This document shows positions 26,979 through 35,763 of a stretch of 64,000 bases of DNA, one piece after another. Source of the stretch: an uncultured Aliiroseovarius sp. GTDB taxonomy: Bacteria; Pseudomonadota; Alphaproteobacteria; Rhodobacterales; Rhodobacteraceae. The DNA lies in contig NZ_CANLNB010000001.1 in the NCBI RefSeq assembly GCF_947492455.1, positions 310,001 to 374,000 on the forward strand. The letters are read 5' to 3'. Within the stretch, counting starts at the first letter, position 1; the number at the start of each line of letters is the position of its first letter. The translations under genes and the position numbers were made by a program. The notes below the pieces were generated by a model. It searched no databases. It was not told the origin of the DNA and was given only the letters and a program-made list of their open reading frames with translations.

Positions 26979-27472
26979 TCAAACGCAGTTTTATTTATTC
27001 CATTTTGATGGCGATCTGCTTGCCGGTCGCCGCTTTCGCACAAGCTCAGGTTGCCTTTGGCGGGCTGAAGCATGACAGCAGCCTTCCGATCGAAATCTCG
27101 GCCGATCAACTGACCGTGGACCAGTCCAGCGGGGCGGCGACGTTTTCCGGCAATGTGGTGATTGGTCAGGGCGACATGCGCCTAAGCGCCGGCAAGGTGC
27201 GCGTGGAATACGCAACGGGCGCGGACACGACCGGCGAAATCTCGCGCCTACACGCTACGGGTGGTGTCACGCTTGTAAACGGCGCCGAAGCCGCTGAGGC
27301 GCGCGAGGCGGTTTATACGATCGAGTCAGGTCTGGTTGTGATGACCGGCAACGTGATCCTGACCCAAGGCCAAAACGCGCTGTCGTCTGACAAGCTGACC
27401 GTGAACCTGCAGAATGGCACGGGCCAGATGGACGGGCGGGTTAAATCGATCATCCAGACCGGGGCGAACTAA
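26975..27472 (+). CDS. lptA: LPS transport periplasmic protein LptA
   Basis: A 165-residue exported protein. The N-terminal signal peptide ends around AFAQA, and the mature part has the OstA-type jellyroll (LPIEISADQLTVDQSSGAATF; TFSGNVVIGQGDMRLSAGKV; VTLVNGAEAAEAREAVY). It forms the bridge that carries LPS to the outer membrane. The GTG start at 26975 overlaps the lptC stop and the stop overlaps the lptB start (TAATG), so translation of all three is tightly coupled. Confidence 0.9.
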   Translation: MIKRSFIYSILMAICLPVAAFAQAQVAFGGLKHDSSLPIEISADQLTVDQSSGAATFSGNVVIGQGDMRLSAGKVRVEYATGADTTGEISRLHATGGVTLVNGAEAAEAREAVYTIESGLVVMTGNVILTQGQNALSSDKLTVNLQNGTGQMDGRVKSIIQTGAN

Positions 27473-28230
27473 TGGCGGCCCCAAATCTGACAGTTGAAAA
27501 CGGCGACGCGGGGCTGCGCATCATCGGATTGCGCAAAAGCTATCGCAAAAAGCCGGTCATCCGCGAGGTGAACCTGGAACTGCACCGGGGCGAGGTTGTT
27601 GCGCTGCTGGGGCCAAACGGCTGTGGTAAATCCACGACCTTCTATTCCATCGCTGGGCTGGTCACGCCCGAAGCTGGTCAGGTGATTATCGACGGCGAAG
27701 ACGTGACGCTGTTGCCGATGTATCGCCGTGCGCGGCGTGGGATCGGCTATCTGCCGCAAGAGATGTCGATCTTCCGCGGCATGAGCGTCGAAGACAACAT
27801 CCTGTCGATCCTCGAGATCTCGACCAAGGATCGGCACAAGCGCCGTGAGCGTCTGGAAGAGCTGCTGAACGAATTCTCGATCAGCCACCTGCGCCGCACC
27901 CCCGCGCTGGCCCTGTCGGGCGGGGAACGTCGTCGCTGTGAAATCGCACGACTCTTGGCATCGAATCCCAAGTATTTGCTGCTGGATGAACCCTTCGCGG
28001 GCGTCGATCCGATTGCTGTGGGCGAGATTCGCACACTGGTGCATGACCTGAAAAACCGCGGCATCGGCGTGCTGATCACCGACCACAACGTGCGCGAAAC
28101 GCTCGAGATCGTCGACCGTGCTTACATCCTGCATGACGGCCATGTCCTGATGAGCGGCACCACCGACGAAGTTGTGAAGGACGAGAACGTCCGCCGCGTC
28201 TATCTGGGTCAGAATTTCTCGATCAACTGA
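27472..28230 (+). CDS. lptB: LPS export ABC transporter ATPase
   Basis: A 252-residue ABC ATPase energising LPS extraction. Walker A is GPNGCGKSTT near residue 45, the signature ALSGGERRR near 146, and Walker B LLLDEPFAGVDP near 166, with the LptB-typical GIGYLPQEMSIFRGMSVEDN around the Q-loop. It overlaps lptA by one base. In many proteobacteria rpoN follows lptB, but here a 243-bp leader and then hpf come next. Confidence 0.95.
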   Translation: MAAPNLTVENGDAGLRIIGLRKSYRKKPVIREVNLELHRGEVVALLGPNGCGKSTTFYSIAGLVTPEAGQVIIDGEDVTLLPMYRRARRGIGYLPQEMSIFRGMSVEDNILSILEISTKDRHKRRERLEELLNEFSISHLRRTPALALSGGERRRCEIARLLASNPKYLLLDEPFAGVDPIAVGEIRTLVHDLKNRGIGVLITDHNVRETLEIVDRAYILHDGHVLMSGTTDEVVKDENVRRVYLGQNFSIN

Positions 28231-28250
28231 CGAATGTGACATCGGGTCGC

Positions 28251-28473
28251 TTGACAATCCCTACCGACTCGTCGCCAAATGAAGGTGATGCATGAACACG
28301 CAACCCTTCGTTCGTGCCGTGCCCAATGCGGGCTCGCACATTTGATCGCCCCAGACCTGATCGGGCGGACAAATCTCTGCAAAGACAAAACATCCACATG
28401 TTTTAAAACAGTTTTCTTGCTTTATGCCCCCGTGGCATAAGGCCAAATTCCTACAGCGATCAAAGGAGATAGG
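28251..28473 (+). promoter_or_regulatory. Leader region ahead of hpf
   Basis: TTGACA at 28251-28256 could start transcription toward hpf; no strong -10 is seen 17-18 bases on. A 17-codon ORF at 28292-28345 has an AAGGTG site. A perfect inverted repeat, TTATGCC (28422-28428) and GGCATAA (28434-28440), lies 33 bases before the hpf start. Together these suggest post-transcriptional control of hpf, inferred from structure only. Confidence 0.4.
28292..28345 (+). CDS. Possible 17-residue leader peptide upstream of hpf
   Basis: ATG at 28292 to TGA at 28343-28345 encodes MNTQPFVRAVPNAGSHI. GAAGGTG sits at a normal distance upstream. It lies in the leader between lptB and hpf. It is too short to judge by composition, so it may be chance, but the ribosome site makes it a fair candidate for a leader peptide. 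Confidence 0.3.
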   Translation: MNTQPFVRAVPNAGSHI

Positions 28474-29052
28474 ATGCAATATCAAATCAGTGGCAAGCAG
28501 ATCGACATTGGTGAAGCCCTTCAGGTTCACGTGAAAGAAGAGCTCGGCGGCATTGTTCAAAAGTATGCTGAACGCCCCACCGATGCGCAGGTCATTTTCT
28601 CGAAAAGCGCACATGAATATGTCTGTGAAACCATTGTTCACCTGTCCACTGGGCTGACCGCTCAGGCGAAGGGTCACGCGACCGAAATCTACGCGGCATT
28701 CGACCAATGTGCCGAGAAAATGGAAAAGCAACTGCGGCGTTATAAGCGCAGGTTGAAGGACCATCACCGTGACCGCGTCGATCCGGTTGAAGTTTTCGGT
28801 GGATCCTCGTATATCCTCGCCAACGAAGAAGGCCACGACGAGGCAGAGGACGCTACGCTCCAACCCATGATCATCGCCGAAATGGAAACGCGCATCCCGT
28901 CGCTTTCCGTTGGCGAAGCTGTCATGCAGATGGAGCTGGCCCACGCCCCCGTGCTGGTTTTCAAGAACGAGAAAACTCAGGGCATGAATGTCGTATACCG
29001 TCGTGAAGACGGAAATGTCGGCTGGATTGACCCGGTTAACAACGAAGCGTAG
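28474..29052 (+). CDS. hpf: Ribosome hibernation-promoting factor, long form
   Basis: A 192-residue protein. Residues 1-100 form the HPF/YfiA fold (MQYQISGKQIDIGEALQVHV; YAAFDQCAEKMEKQLRRYKR) that binds the decoding centre, and the C-terminal 60 residues (SVGEAVMQMELAHAPVLVF; MNVVYRREDGNVGWIDP) are the dimerisation domain that pairs ribosomes into 100S particles. GGAGATAGG lies just before the ATG. ptsN follows 35 bases downstream. Confidence 0.93.
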   Translation: MQYQISGKQIDIGEALQVHVKEELGGIVQKYAERPTDAQVIFSKSAHEYVCETIVHLSTGLTAQAKGHATEIYAAFDQCAEKMEKQLRRYKRRLKDHHRDRVDPVEVFGGSSYILANEEGHDEAEDATLQPMIIAEMETRIPSLSVGEAVMQMELAHAPVLVFKNEKTQGMNVVYRREDGNVGWIDPVNNEA

Positions 29053-29087
29053 GCCCCCCGCCTTGGCGGGCGGGAAATTGGTCAAAA

Positions 29088-29552
29088 ATGGAACTTGCGA
29101 GCATTTTGGCGCCGTCCGCCGTAAAGGTTCTGTCGACGGTGTCGTCCAAGAAACGTCTTTTTCAAGACTTGGGCGACATCGCTGCGGATTGCTATGGCAT
29201 CAACGCAGAGGATGCGTTTGCCGCCCTGTCCGAGCGTGAAAACCTTGGCCCGACCGGCGTAGGTCGCGGCGTTGCCCTGCCCCATGCCCGTCTGGCCGGT
29301 GTCACCGAAGTGACCGGCTGCTTTGTCCGCGTAGAAAAGCCGTTTGATTTCGACGCCGTGGATCGTCAGCCCGTAGACCTGATCTTTGCGCTGTTTGCCC
29401 CGGAAGATTCCGGTGTGGACCACCTGAAAGCGCTGGCGCTGGTGTCCCGCTCGATGCGCGACGCGTCGATCTGCGCAAAGCTGCGCGCCAACACGGACAC
29501 CGCGGCCCTGCATGCGCTTCTGACGGATAGCCTGTCGAACAAGGCGGCCTAA
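29088..29552 (+). CDS. ptsN: Nitrogen-type PTS protein EIIA-Ntr
   Basis: A 154-residue EIIA domain. The phosphorylated His is in GVALPHARLAGV near residue 66, preceded by ERENLGPTGVGRG. It takes phosphate from the nitrogen PTS and adjusts potassium uptake and other regulators rather than moving sugar. It is 35 bases after hpf. The rpoN-hpf-ptsN grouping of other proteobacteria is thus kept without rpoN. Confidence 0.93.
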   Translation: MELASILAPSAVKVLSTVSSKKRLFQDLGDIAADCYGINAEDAFAALSERENLGPTGVGRGVALPHARLAGVTEVTGCFVRVEKPFDFDAVDRQPVDLIFALFAPEDSGVDHLKALALVSRSMRDASICAKLRANTDTAALHALLTDSLSNKAA

Positions 29553-29560
29553 GCGCCGCC
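29543..29560. terminator. Short GC hairpin at the ptsN/sulfotransferase junction
   Basis: GGCGGC (29543-29548) and GCCGCC (29555-29560) flank the ptsN stop, in a 10-base gap between convergent genes. No T tract. It may slow transcription at the junction. Confidence 0.3.
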
Positions 29561-29562
29561 TG

Positions 29563-30978
29563 TCAGGATTTCCCCCACGGCCGATAGCCGAACATCATAT
29601 AATCACGCTGATAGGCGGCCTTCACGGCGGTCTCGACCTCGTCATCATAGATCTGAGCCAGCGTGAAGGGTATATCGTCTTGCGGCGCTGGCAGCATGGA
29701 CGCGGCTAAGCCAACGTCCTGTGCAAGCGCAAGCAAGCCTTCCTCAAGCTCGTCTTCGCGCAGCACGCGGTCAGGCAATTGGAAGTCCGAAAACCCTTTG
29801 ATCACAGCAGATTGCGTGGCCCACGAGGCATCTACACGGATGCCGGTCTGTCCGGCCAGATTGCGTCGGACGAAGTTGGCAAACGCGATGAACGCCGCGC
29901 GATGGGCAGCAACATCCCAGCTGTCATCGGGCAAATGCTCGGGCAGGGGGACGTCATAGTTCTCGCGCAGGGCGTTTTTGATTTCCCAATAGGTCTCGGG
30001 CCCGCCTTGCAGGAAATGCGTACAGAACGCAGCGTGCAGGCGGGCGACCGGGTGGCGCAGCACCGTGAAGGTACGATGCCCTTTGTTGCGGTTCTTCCAC
30101 TGGCGCAGCGATTTCTGGTTAAACTCCGAGGACAGTTCGCCGAACCCTTCCATCCAGCCTTTCACGCGCTCCACCGGACCGCCCTTGATGGGCAGGTACA
30201 TCAGCGGCGCATTCTCGGCCGTCACATAGGTTGGCACGGCCGGCGGGCGGGCGGGTTCAAAGTTCGGCACTTTGCCAAGGTCGAACAGGTCGATGTTGCG
30301 CACCGTCTCGACCAGCTCATCGATGTTGCGAACCTTTTCGGCCAACGTCTCGGGGTTTTGTTTCTTGTATTTGCCCGAGAACTTGGTGATCTCGTGCTCG
30401 GCCCCCAGAAACTTCCCCAGCCCGTTCACAACATCGAGATTCTGCGTGTCTTCGTAATCGATATAGAATGCCGTCTGGCCGGTCTTTTGCAGCCGACCTT
30501 TGATGTTCAGCTGGAAAGCTTTGTATTCATAGAAGAATTTTTCAAATTCGCTTGAATCAAACCGTACGCGGAACTTCTTGGCATCCTTACCGTTGGTCAG
30601 CGCCCATTGCTGCGTGGCCCAAGCGATCCGGCGACTGACATAGCTTTCCACCTGGTTCCGCGTCAGGACCACCTTGGCGCAGCGCGGGTCGTCGATCACA
30701 TGCTCGAAAATACGCATGTCGTGGTCGTGGAAGAACCGAAAACCGGGAATGCCGTCTGTGCCGGCTTTCATCTGCTCCAGCAGCTTCACCGGGTTCTTGT
30801 CGCGCTGCTTTACCGTGACGCCGAACAGCTCTTCCAGCTCGGGTTTCACCATAAAATAGGGGTTGAACGCCTCGCCATAGCATTGGATCCCGTCGAACTG
30901 ATCCAGATTGCTTTCCAGAAAGTTGGACCCCGTGCGCATCTCGGCAAGGATGATGAAACAGTCGAATTTCTTATTCAT
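29563..30978 (-). CDS. Sulfotransferase with two P-loop-like halves
   Basis: A 471-residue protein. The N-terminal half has the PAPS 5'-phosphosulfate motif in ILAEMRTGSNFLESNL near residue 10 and the 3'-phosphate motif VVLTRNQVESYVSRRIAW near 100. The C-terminal half has a second sulfotransferase-like segment, FTVLRHPVARLHAAFCTHF near 305. It probably transfers sulfate from PAPS to a sugar or lipid-linked glycan. It is the last gene of a run with two or three glycosyltransferases, one base after the GT14-like gene. Acceptor unknown; NodH-like annotations are common for such proteins. A cysQ-type gene 6 kb away fits removal of PAP. Confidence 0.8.
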   Translation of the reverse strand: MNKKFDCFIILAEMRTGSNFLESNLDQFDGIQCYGEAFNPYFMVKPELEELFGVTVKQRDKNPVKLLEQMKAGTDGIPGFRFFHDHDMRIFEHVIDDPRCAKVVLTRNQVESYVSRRIAWATQQWALTNGKDAKKFRVRFDSSEFEKFFYEYKAFQLNIKGRLQKTGQTAFYIDYEDTQNLDVVNGLGKFLGAEHEITKFSGKYKKQNPETLAEKVRNIDELVETVRNIDLFDLGKVPNFEPARPPAVPTYVTAENAPLMYLPIKGGPVERVKGWMEGFGELSSEFNQKSLRQWKNRNKGHRTFTVLRHPVARLHAAFCTHFLQGGPETYWEIKNALRENYDVPLPEHLPDDSWDVAAHRAAFIAFANFVRRNLAGQTGIRVDASWATQSAVIKGFSDFQLPDRVLREDELEEGLLALAQDVGLAASMLPAPQDDIPFTLAQIYDDEVETAVKAAYQRDYMMFGYRPWGKS

Positions 30979-30979
30979 A

Positions 30980-32680
30980 TTACTTTGTCACCAAATAGGG
31001 CGTGGTGCGCGCGGGCTGGGCTGGCTCGGGCGCATAGTCGGTTGGGAAATCACCCGCGAGGTGCAGATGCATGCCTTGGTTTTTCAGATTTTGCAGGAAC
31101 TCTCCGAACCCGCCCAGATGCACCATCTCGGGCGGCGCGGACAGCTTGGGGCGGTCGCGGGCGGCCAACTGGTCTAGAACATCCTGCAGTGGCTCGATCG
31201 GGTTCAAAACGAAATCCGAAAGGGTCTGGATTTTAACACGGGCGCGGCAGTGATCGGACAGAAGGACCTTCAGGAACGCACTTTCCGTCTTTTGCAGGCG
31301 CGCAGCAGTGCGGCGCATGTCGGCAAACCGGCCTTCGGACAGGAACAAGGGCACGGCCCACGCCCCCGAGATGATATGGATCCGCGCATTGGCGTCGCGC
31401 GCGATGTCCCATGTGATGTCCTGCGTATCCGCGGGGCCAAACTGGAAACACTGCCGTTCCCCCCGCGTATTCCAGATTAGGTTGTTCAGAAAAGCCGTGC
31501 CGTCATAGTCACGCAGCGCCGCCGAAGACGACAGCGCCCCGAAATACTCGCCCCCGCCACCTGCGAAATGCGCACCATCTGGCGCGAACAGATGCCCATG
31601 CACCCGCACTTTGCCAAAGCTGGCCAGCCACGGTTCAAACCCGCGAAACATCTCGGAAAAGCCTTGCAGAACCACATAGGGTTCGGCGGTCACGCGATTG
31701 CCCCAGCGCTGGTGCGGAAAGCGGCTTTGCATCAACAAGCCGGGTCGCCCCTTGGTCCGGCGATCCACCGCCTTGGCGAAGATCCGGTCGATCTCGCCCG
31801 GATTGGGTTCGGCCCCGGCACTTAGGCTGGGCGCATCCGACAGGAAGCTATCATAGAGCCGATCCGCATGGGGCCAGATTTTCCGCGCCACGAAGCAGTC
31901 TGAACGTCGAAGAAGTTGCAGGTGATCGTCATAGAACACATGCGGTTTGCCCTGATAGTCGAACTTCGACAGGGTCAGGGATCGGCTTTCGATTTTCTTC
32001 GAATGTTGGCGGGATAGGGTCTGATAATAGCTTTCATCCGGGATCCAGACGCGCCGGAAATAGGCATCATTCACGGCGCGCCGGGGGTCGTTCAGGATGG
32101 CCGCCAAGGTGTGTCGCGTCAGGCACCACCACTGACTGCCCAGATGCGGAGAGATGCCCAGGGGGATACGGCGCTTGTACCCCACTCGGCGCTGAAGCCT
32201 TACATAGCCATCAAACAGCCGGCGGTGACGCTTCCACGAGAACGGAAAGCGCAGGGTGAAGCGTTCGGTGTTCAACCCGCCGATGGCCCACGGCACGTCC
32301 TCGGTCGTGACGCTTTCGATGAAATCGGTAGAGGGCCGGTCGCGCAGATAGGTTGTTAGTTCGGCGACCGGGCGCAACGGTAAGCAACTGCCCGAGGCCA
32401 GCAGAACGTGCTGCACATCGGGGAAACGGTCCAACATCAGCTCGGACGCGGTTTGACTGGCGGCCACCAGCGACCACGTGCCCCATTCGCAGCGGTGCCG
32501 GTCGCAGAACAGCACATTGTCACGATCCGCCAAGCTGTCGACAAAGCGGTCATAGGTGTCACGGTCCACGCGCTGATCGACATGCAACACCACGGGGCAG
32601 CCGTGATCAGACCAATGACGCGCCAGCTGGGTTGCGCGGTGCAGTGCCTCGTGCACGATCATGACAACGCCCAAGCTCAT
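30980..32680 (-). CDS. GT14-like glycosyltransferase with an extra C-terminal domain
   Basis: A 566-residue protein. The N-terminal 260 residues resemble core-2/I-branching beta-1,6-GlcNAc transferases (VVMIVHEALHRATQLARHW; HVLLASGSCLPLRPVAEL; HLGSQWWCLTRHTLAAIL). The C-terminal 300 residues have no motif I recognise; they include GKVRVHGHLFAPDGAHFAGG and FPTDYAPEPAQPARTTPYL. The start ATG 32680 overlaps the stop of the GT2 gene by four bases, and the sulfotransferase follows one base later, so all three are coupled. The C-terminal part could be a second catalytic or binding unit; unknown. Confidence 0.78.
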   Translation of the reverse strand: MSLGVVMIVHEALHRATQLARHWSDHGCPVVLHVDQRVDRDTYDRFVDSLADRDNVLFCDRHRCEWGTWSLVAASQTASELMLDRFPDVQHVLLASGSCLPLRPVAELTTYLRDRPSTDFIESVTTEDVPWAIGGLNTERFTLRFPFSWKRHRRLFDGYVRLQRRVGYKRRIPLGISPHLGSQWWCLTRHTLAAILNDPRRAVNDAYFRRVWIPDESYYQTLSRQHSKKIESRSLTLSKFDYQGKPHVFYDDHLQLLRRSDCFVARKIWPHADRLYDSFLSDAPSLSAGAEPNPGEIDRIFAKAVDRRTKGRPGLLMQSRFPHQRWGNRVTAEPYVVLQGFSEMFRGFEPWLASFGKVRVHGHLFAPDGAHFAGGGGEYFGALSSSAALRDYDGTAFLNNLIWNTRGERQCFQFGPADTQDITWDIARDANARIHIISGAWAVPLFLSEGRFADMRRTAARLQKTESAFLKVLLSDHCRARVKIQTLSDFVLNPIEPLQDVLDQLAARDRPKLSAPPEMVHLGGFGEFLQNLKNQGMHLHLAGDFPTDYAPEPAQPARTTPYLVTK

Positions 32681-33687
32681 GCCCAGTTCCCCTTGGACAT
32701 CAGGCCCAGCACCTCAAGCTGTCGCCAGTTGATGTATTCCTCGCTCCACTCACACCACAGGACCGGATCATCCGCCATTCGGGTGTTGTAGGCGCGGTAT
32801 TCGTGGCTGTTGGCATAGTGCTGACGGCGCTGAAGCTCTTCCTTCGATTTTGCCTCGAACGTGTCCAGAAACTTGGTGTGCAACAAACAGCCCGAGGCTT
32901 TCTCGCCCCCGGATTCGTCGTAAACAAGGTTCAAACCGCGCGGCAAAAGCGTGTGGGTCGAGCTGACATAGGCATAGGACCGACGCCACCTCACCAAAGG
33001 GATCTTGTTCAGGGCGGGGGCGCGTTCCGGGTTGTCGTCAAAAAAGACACGGGCGCGCACGCCGCCCTGGATCCACAGGTTCCGAAACTGGCTGTTCTTG
33101 CGAATGGTGTAGTTGCCGCTGTCGAACCAGCGCGTGATCTCAAGCGGGTTCTGACCGGCCTGATAGGGCTCGGCGCCGATCTGGCCCTCGGGATACATAT
33201 CCATCAGCATTGCGCCGAAGCTTCTGATCTCGCTCGCGTCCAGCCAATCGGTCAGCGCGCGCAAGGGGCGAGTGTCGCAGAACGGATAGACAAAGAACTC
33301 GTCCGTATCGACGGTCAGGCACCAGTGATCGTGCCCGTATTTGCGTTGCAGCCAGTTCAGCCAATCCACGCCGAACTTCGCGCGTTTGTAACTGGCCCCA
33401 GTGGCCCACAGCGACACATCATCCTGCTGCGCCAGATATTCCCGCGATCCGTCGTCCGAGCCATTGTCCACGATCAGAAAGTGATTCACGCCCAAGTCCC
33501 TGTAATACTTCAGGAAATAGGGCAGGCGGACCAGTTCGTTGCGCAGGGTGGTAAAGACAAGGATGTCCGCAGGCGCGATCTGTGTGGTACGGTTCTTGAC
33601 CGCCGACAGCTCGTGCCGTTTGCGAAACGCACGGATCAGGTGGCGCTTGCGCTTGAGCCTAAGGCGATATGACGTCAAAGCGCCCAA
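32677..33687 (-). CDS. GT2-like glycosyltransferase, paralogue A
   Basis: A 336-residue protein. An N-terminal basic segment precedes a GT-A fold: LRNELVRLPYFLKYYRDLGV, FLIVDNGSDDGSREYL, and the metal/nucleotide motif LTVDTDEFFVYP near residue 129. It looks like a Glyco_tranf_2_4-type enzyme without membrane helices. The TTG start at 33687 has GGACAGGA five bases ahead; no in-frame ATG is better. Its neighbour at 33829-34863 is clearly a paralogue. It overlaps the GT14-like gene by four bases. Confidence 0.82.
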   Translation of the reverse strand: MGALTSYRLRLKRKRHLIRAFRKRHELSAVKNRTTQIAPADILVFTTLRNELVRLPYFLKYYRDLGVNHFLIVDNGSDDGSREYLAQQDDVSLWATGASYKRAKFGVDWLNWLQRKYGHDHWCLTVDTDEFFVYPFCDTRPLRALTDWLDASEIRSFGAMLMDMYPEGQIGAEPYQAGQNPLEITRWFDSGNYTIRKNSQFRNLWIQGGVRARVFFDDNPERAPALNKIPLVRWRRSYAYVSSTHTLLPRGLNLVYDESGGEKASGCLLHTKFLDTFEAKSKEELQRRQHYANSHEYRAYNTRMADDPVLWCEWSEEYINWRQLEVLGLMSKGNWA

Positions 33688-33828
33688 ATCGTATCCTGTC
33701 CGTTAATGCCTGTATCTGCTGGCGCGCGCCTCTGCCCGTGGCAGGCACAAAGCGCGGTCCACCTTTGCTTTTATATCTAAATTCTAAACGTCTTCCATAC
33801 ATCGCGCAAATCCCTTCACGCGATGGTG

Positions 33829-34863
33829 TTAGTCACTCCACCCCCCAGTCGACATCAGCCCAAGTCGGGTCAGTTGCTGCCAGTCTTCGAACCGCTGTGC
33901 GCCGGGATGCCACAGATCCGGGGCCGCGCCGATCGCATCGTAATAGGCGTCGAACTGGTCGGGCTGGCCGAAATGCTCGCGCCGGGATTTTTCCTCTTCC
34001 GACCGCTCCAGCACGCCGGGCAGGAACTTGGTGTGCAGCAGAACGCCGGACAGCTGCTCGGTGCCACTGATCGCGGGCGGGCCGTCCCATTCCAAGTTTA
34101 GACGCGGCGGCAGGATGGAATGGGTCGAATTCGCATAGGCATAGCGGCGCGACCACTTGACCAAAGGCAGCTTGTTCAGGGTTGGACCGCGCGTGGGCGC
34201 GTCTGGAAAGAACACCCGTTCCCGCGCGCCGCCTTGAAGCCACAGGTTCTGCATCGGTGCCTGCCGGACCGCGCGATAGGGGCCAGCATCGAACCAAGGC
34301 AGCGCCGCGATGGGGTCGTCCGCCGTGTCGGCCACACCCAACGGCCCCTTGGGATACAGATCCAGCATCAGCGCGCCAAGCGCCTGCGCGCCTGTGGCGT
34401 CCAACCTTTGCGTCAGGGCGGGCAGGGGGCGTTTGTCGTGATGCGGATAGATCAACAGCTCGTCCACATCGACGGTCAGACACCAATACCCGTGCCCATA
34501 GCGAAACTGAAGCCAGGTCAGCCAATCGACGCCAAACCGCGCGGATTTATAGCTGGCGTCGGTGCGCCACAGCGACACATCGGGCTGCTCCGCCAGATAC
34601 TCGGCGCTGCCATCGGTGCAATCGTTGGCGATAATCAGGAAATGCCCAACTCCAAGGCGGCGATAATGGGACAGAAAGAAGGGGAGGCGCTGCATCTCGT
34701 TGCGTAGCACCACAAACCCCAGAACCTGATCTTTCTGGATCAGCTCCTTACGCTCATTGACTGGGGTCAACTGTCGCCGGGATCGGATCGAGCGCCACAA
34801 AAGGCGTCGACGTTTCAGCCGCATCCGATACGAGGCCACAAGGCCGGACACGCCCCCCGTCAC
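33829..34863 (-). CDS. GT2-like glycosyltransferase, paralogue B
   Basis: A 344-residue protein closely following paralogue A: VLRNEMQRLPFFLSHYRRLG, FLIIANDCTDGSAEYLAEQ, LTVDVDELLIYPHHDKRPLP, and the same ending pattern (LTRLGLMSTGGW against LEVLGLMSKGNW). A Cys replaces Gly in the DNGSDDGS loop (NDCTDGS). The start GTG 34863 lies six bases after galU. A 141-bp gap separates it from paralogue A, so promoter activity between the two copies is possible. Likely adds a different sugar of the same glycan. Confidence 0.82.
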   Translation of the reverse strand: MTGGVSGLVASYRMRLKRRRLLWRSIRSRRQLTPVNERKELIQKDQVLGFVVLRNEMQRLPFFLSHYRRLGVGHFLIIANDCTDGSAEYLAEQPDVSLWRTDASYKSARFGVDWLTWLQFRYGHGYWCLTVDVDELLIYPHHDKRPLPALTQRLDATGAQALGALMLDLYPKGPLGVADTADDPIAALPWFDAGPYRAVRQAPMQNLWLQGGARERVFFPDAPTRGPTLNKLPLVKWSRRYAYANSTHSILPPRLNLEWDGPPAISGTEQLSGVLLHTKFLPGVLERSEEEKSRREHFGQPDQFDAYYDAIGAAPDLWHPGAQRFEDWQQLTRLGLMSTGGWSD

Positions 34864-34869
34864 GCAGGC

Positions 34870-35763
34870 TTACTCGGCAGCTTTGTTCTGGGCCACCAGA
34901 TCGTGCAGATAGCCAATAAGCTCGTCCCGAAGCTCTTCACGGGCCATGCCGAAGGCCACCGTGGCCTGCAAGAACCCCGCCTTCGAGCCACAGTCGAACC
35001 GCTGACCACGGAAGCGGTAGCCATAGACATCGCGGCCCTGCACCAGTTCGTTTGCAATGGCGTCGGTCAGCTGAATTTCGCCGCCTGCGCCGGTTTTCTT
35101 TGCGTTCAGGCTGTTCAAAACATCCGGGGTCAGGATGTAACGGCCAATCACCGCCAGATTGGACGGCGCTTCGTCGATCGAGGGTTTCTCGACCATACCG
35201 CGGGTCGAGACCAGATCGCCCATGTCCTCTTTCACATCCAGCACGCCGTAAGCGCTTGCTTTTTCGGGCGGGACTTCCATGGCCGCGACCATGCAGCCGC
35301 CGGTATTTTCATAGGCTTCCACCATTTGCTGCAAACAGGGCTTTTCAGCAGCGATCACGTCATCCGGCAGGATCACGGCGAAGGGTTCGTTGGCAATCAG
35401 GCGGCGGGCACACCACACCGCGTGACCCAGACCCAGCGCCTTGTGCTGTCGCATATAGGCGATGGCACCAGATTCCATATTGGTGTCTTTCAGGATCTTC
35501 AGAAGCTGGTCTTTGCCCTTCTTGCGCAACTCCTGCTCAAGCACGGGCGAGTTGTCAAAGTAATCCTCAAGCGCGCCTTTGCCACGCGAAGTTACGAAGA
35601 TGAATTCCTTGATGCCAGCGGCACGCGCTTCGTCAATGGCGTATTGGATCAACGGCCGGTCAACCAGCGTCATGATCTCTTTCGGGATGGATTTCGTCGC
35701 GGGAAGGAAACGGGTTCCCAGTCCTGCCACAGGAAATATCGCTTTCGTAACCTTACGCTTCAT
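34870..35763 (-). CDS. galU: UTP-glucose-1-phosphate uridylyltransferase
   Basis: Makes UDP-glucose for glycan synthesis. The nucleotide-binding signature FPVAGLGTRFLPATKSIPKE lies near residue 9, and EKPSIDEAPSNLAVIGRYIL carries the catalytic region. At 297 residues it is normal. I chose the ATG at 35763 (MKRKVTKAIF, AAGGTG upstream) over the GTG at 35772, which sits too close to the ribosome site. It is the first gene of the minus-strand glycan run: galU, paralogue B, paralogue A, GT14-like, sulfotransferase. Confidence 0.94.
   Translation of the reverse strand: MKRKVTKAIFPVAGLGTRFLPATKSIPKEIMTLVDRPLIQYAIDEARAAGIKEFIFVTSRGKGALEDYFDNSPVLEQELRKKGKDQLLKILKDTNMESGAIAYMRQHKALGLGHAVWCARRLIANEPFAVILPDDVIAAEKPCLQQMVEAYENTGGCMVAAMEVPPEKASAYGVLDVKEDMGDLVSTRGMVEKPSIDEAPSNLAVIGRYILTPDVLNSLNAKKTGAGGEIQLTDAIANELVQGRDVYGYRFRGQRFDCGSKAGFLQATVAFGMAREELRDELIGYLHDLVAQNKAAE

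Noticed and set aside
28231-28473. rpoN remnant between lptB and hpf
   Set aside because: Only 243 bases, with no sigma-54 motif; only a leader is seen.
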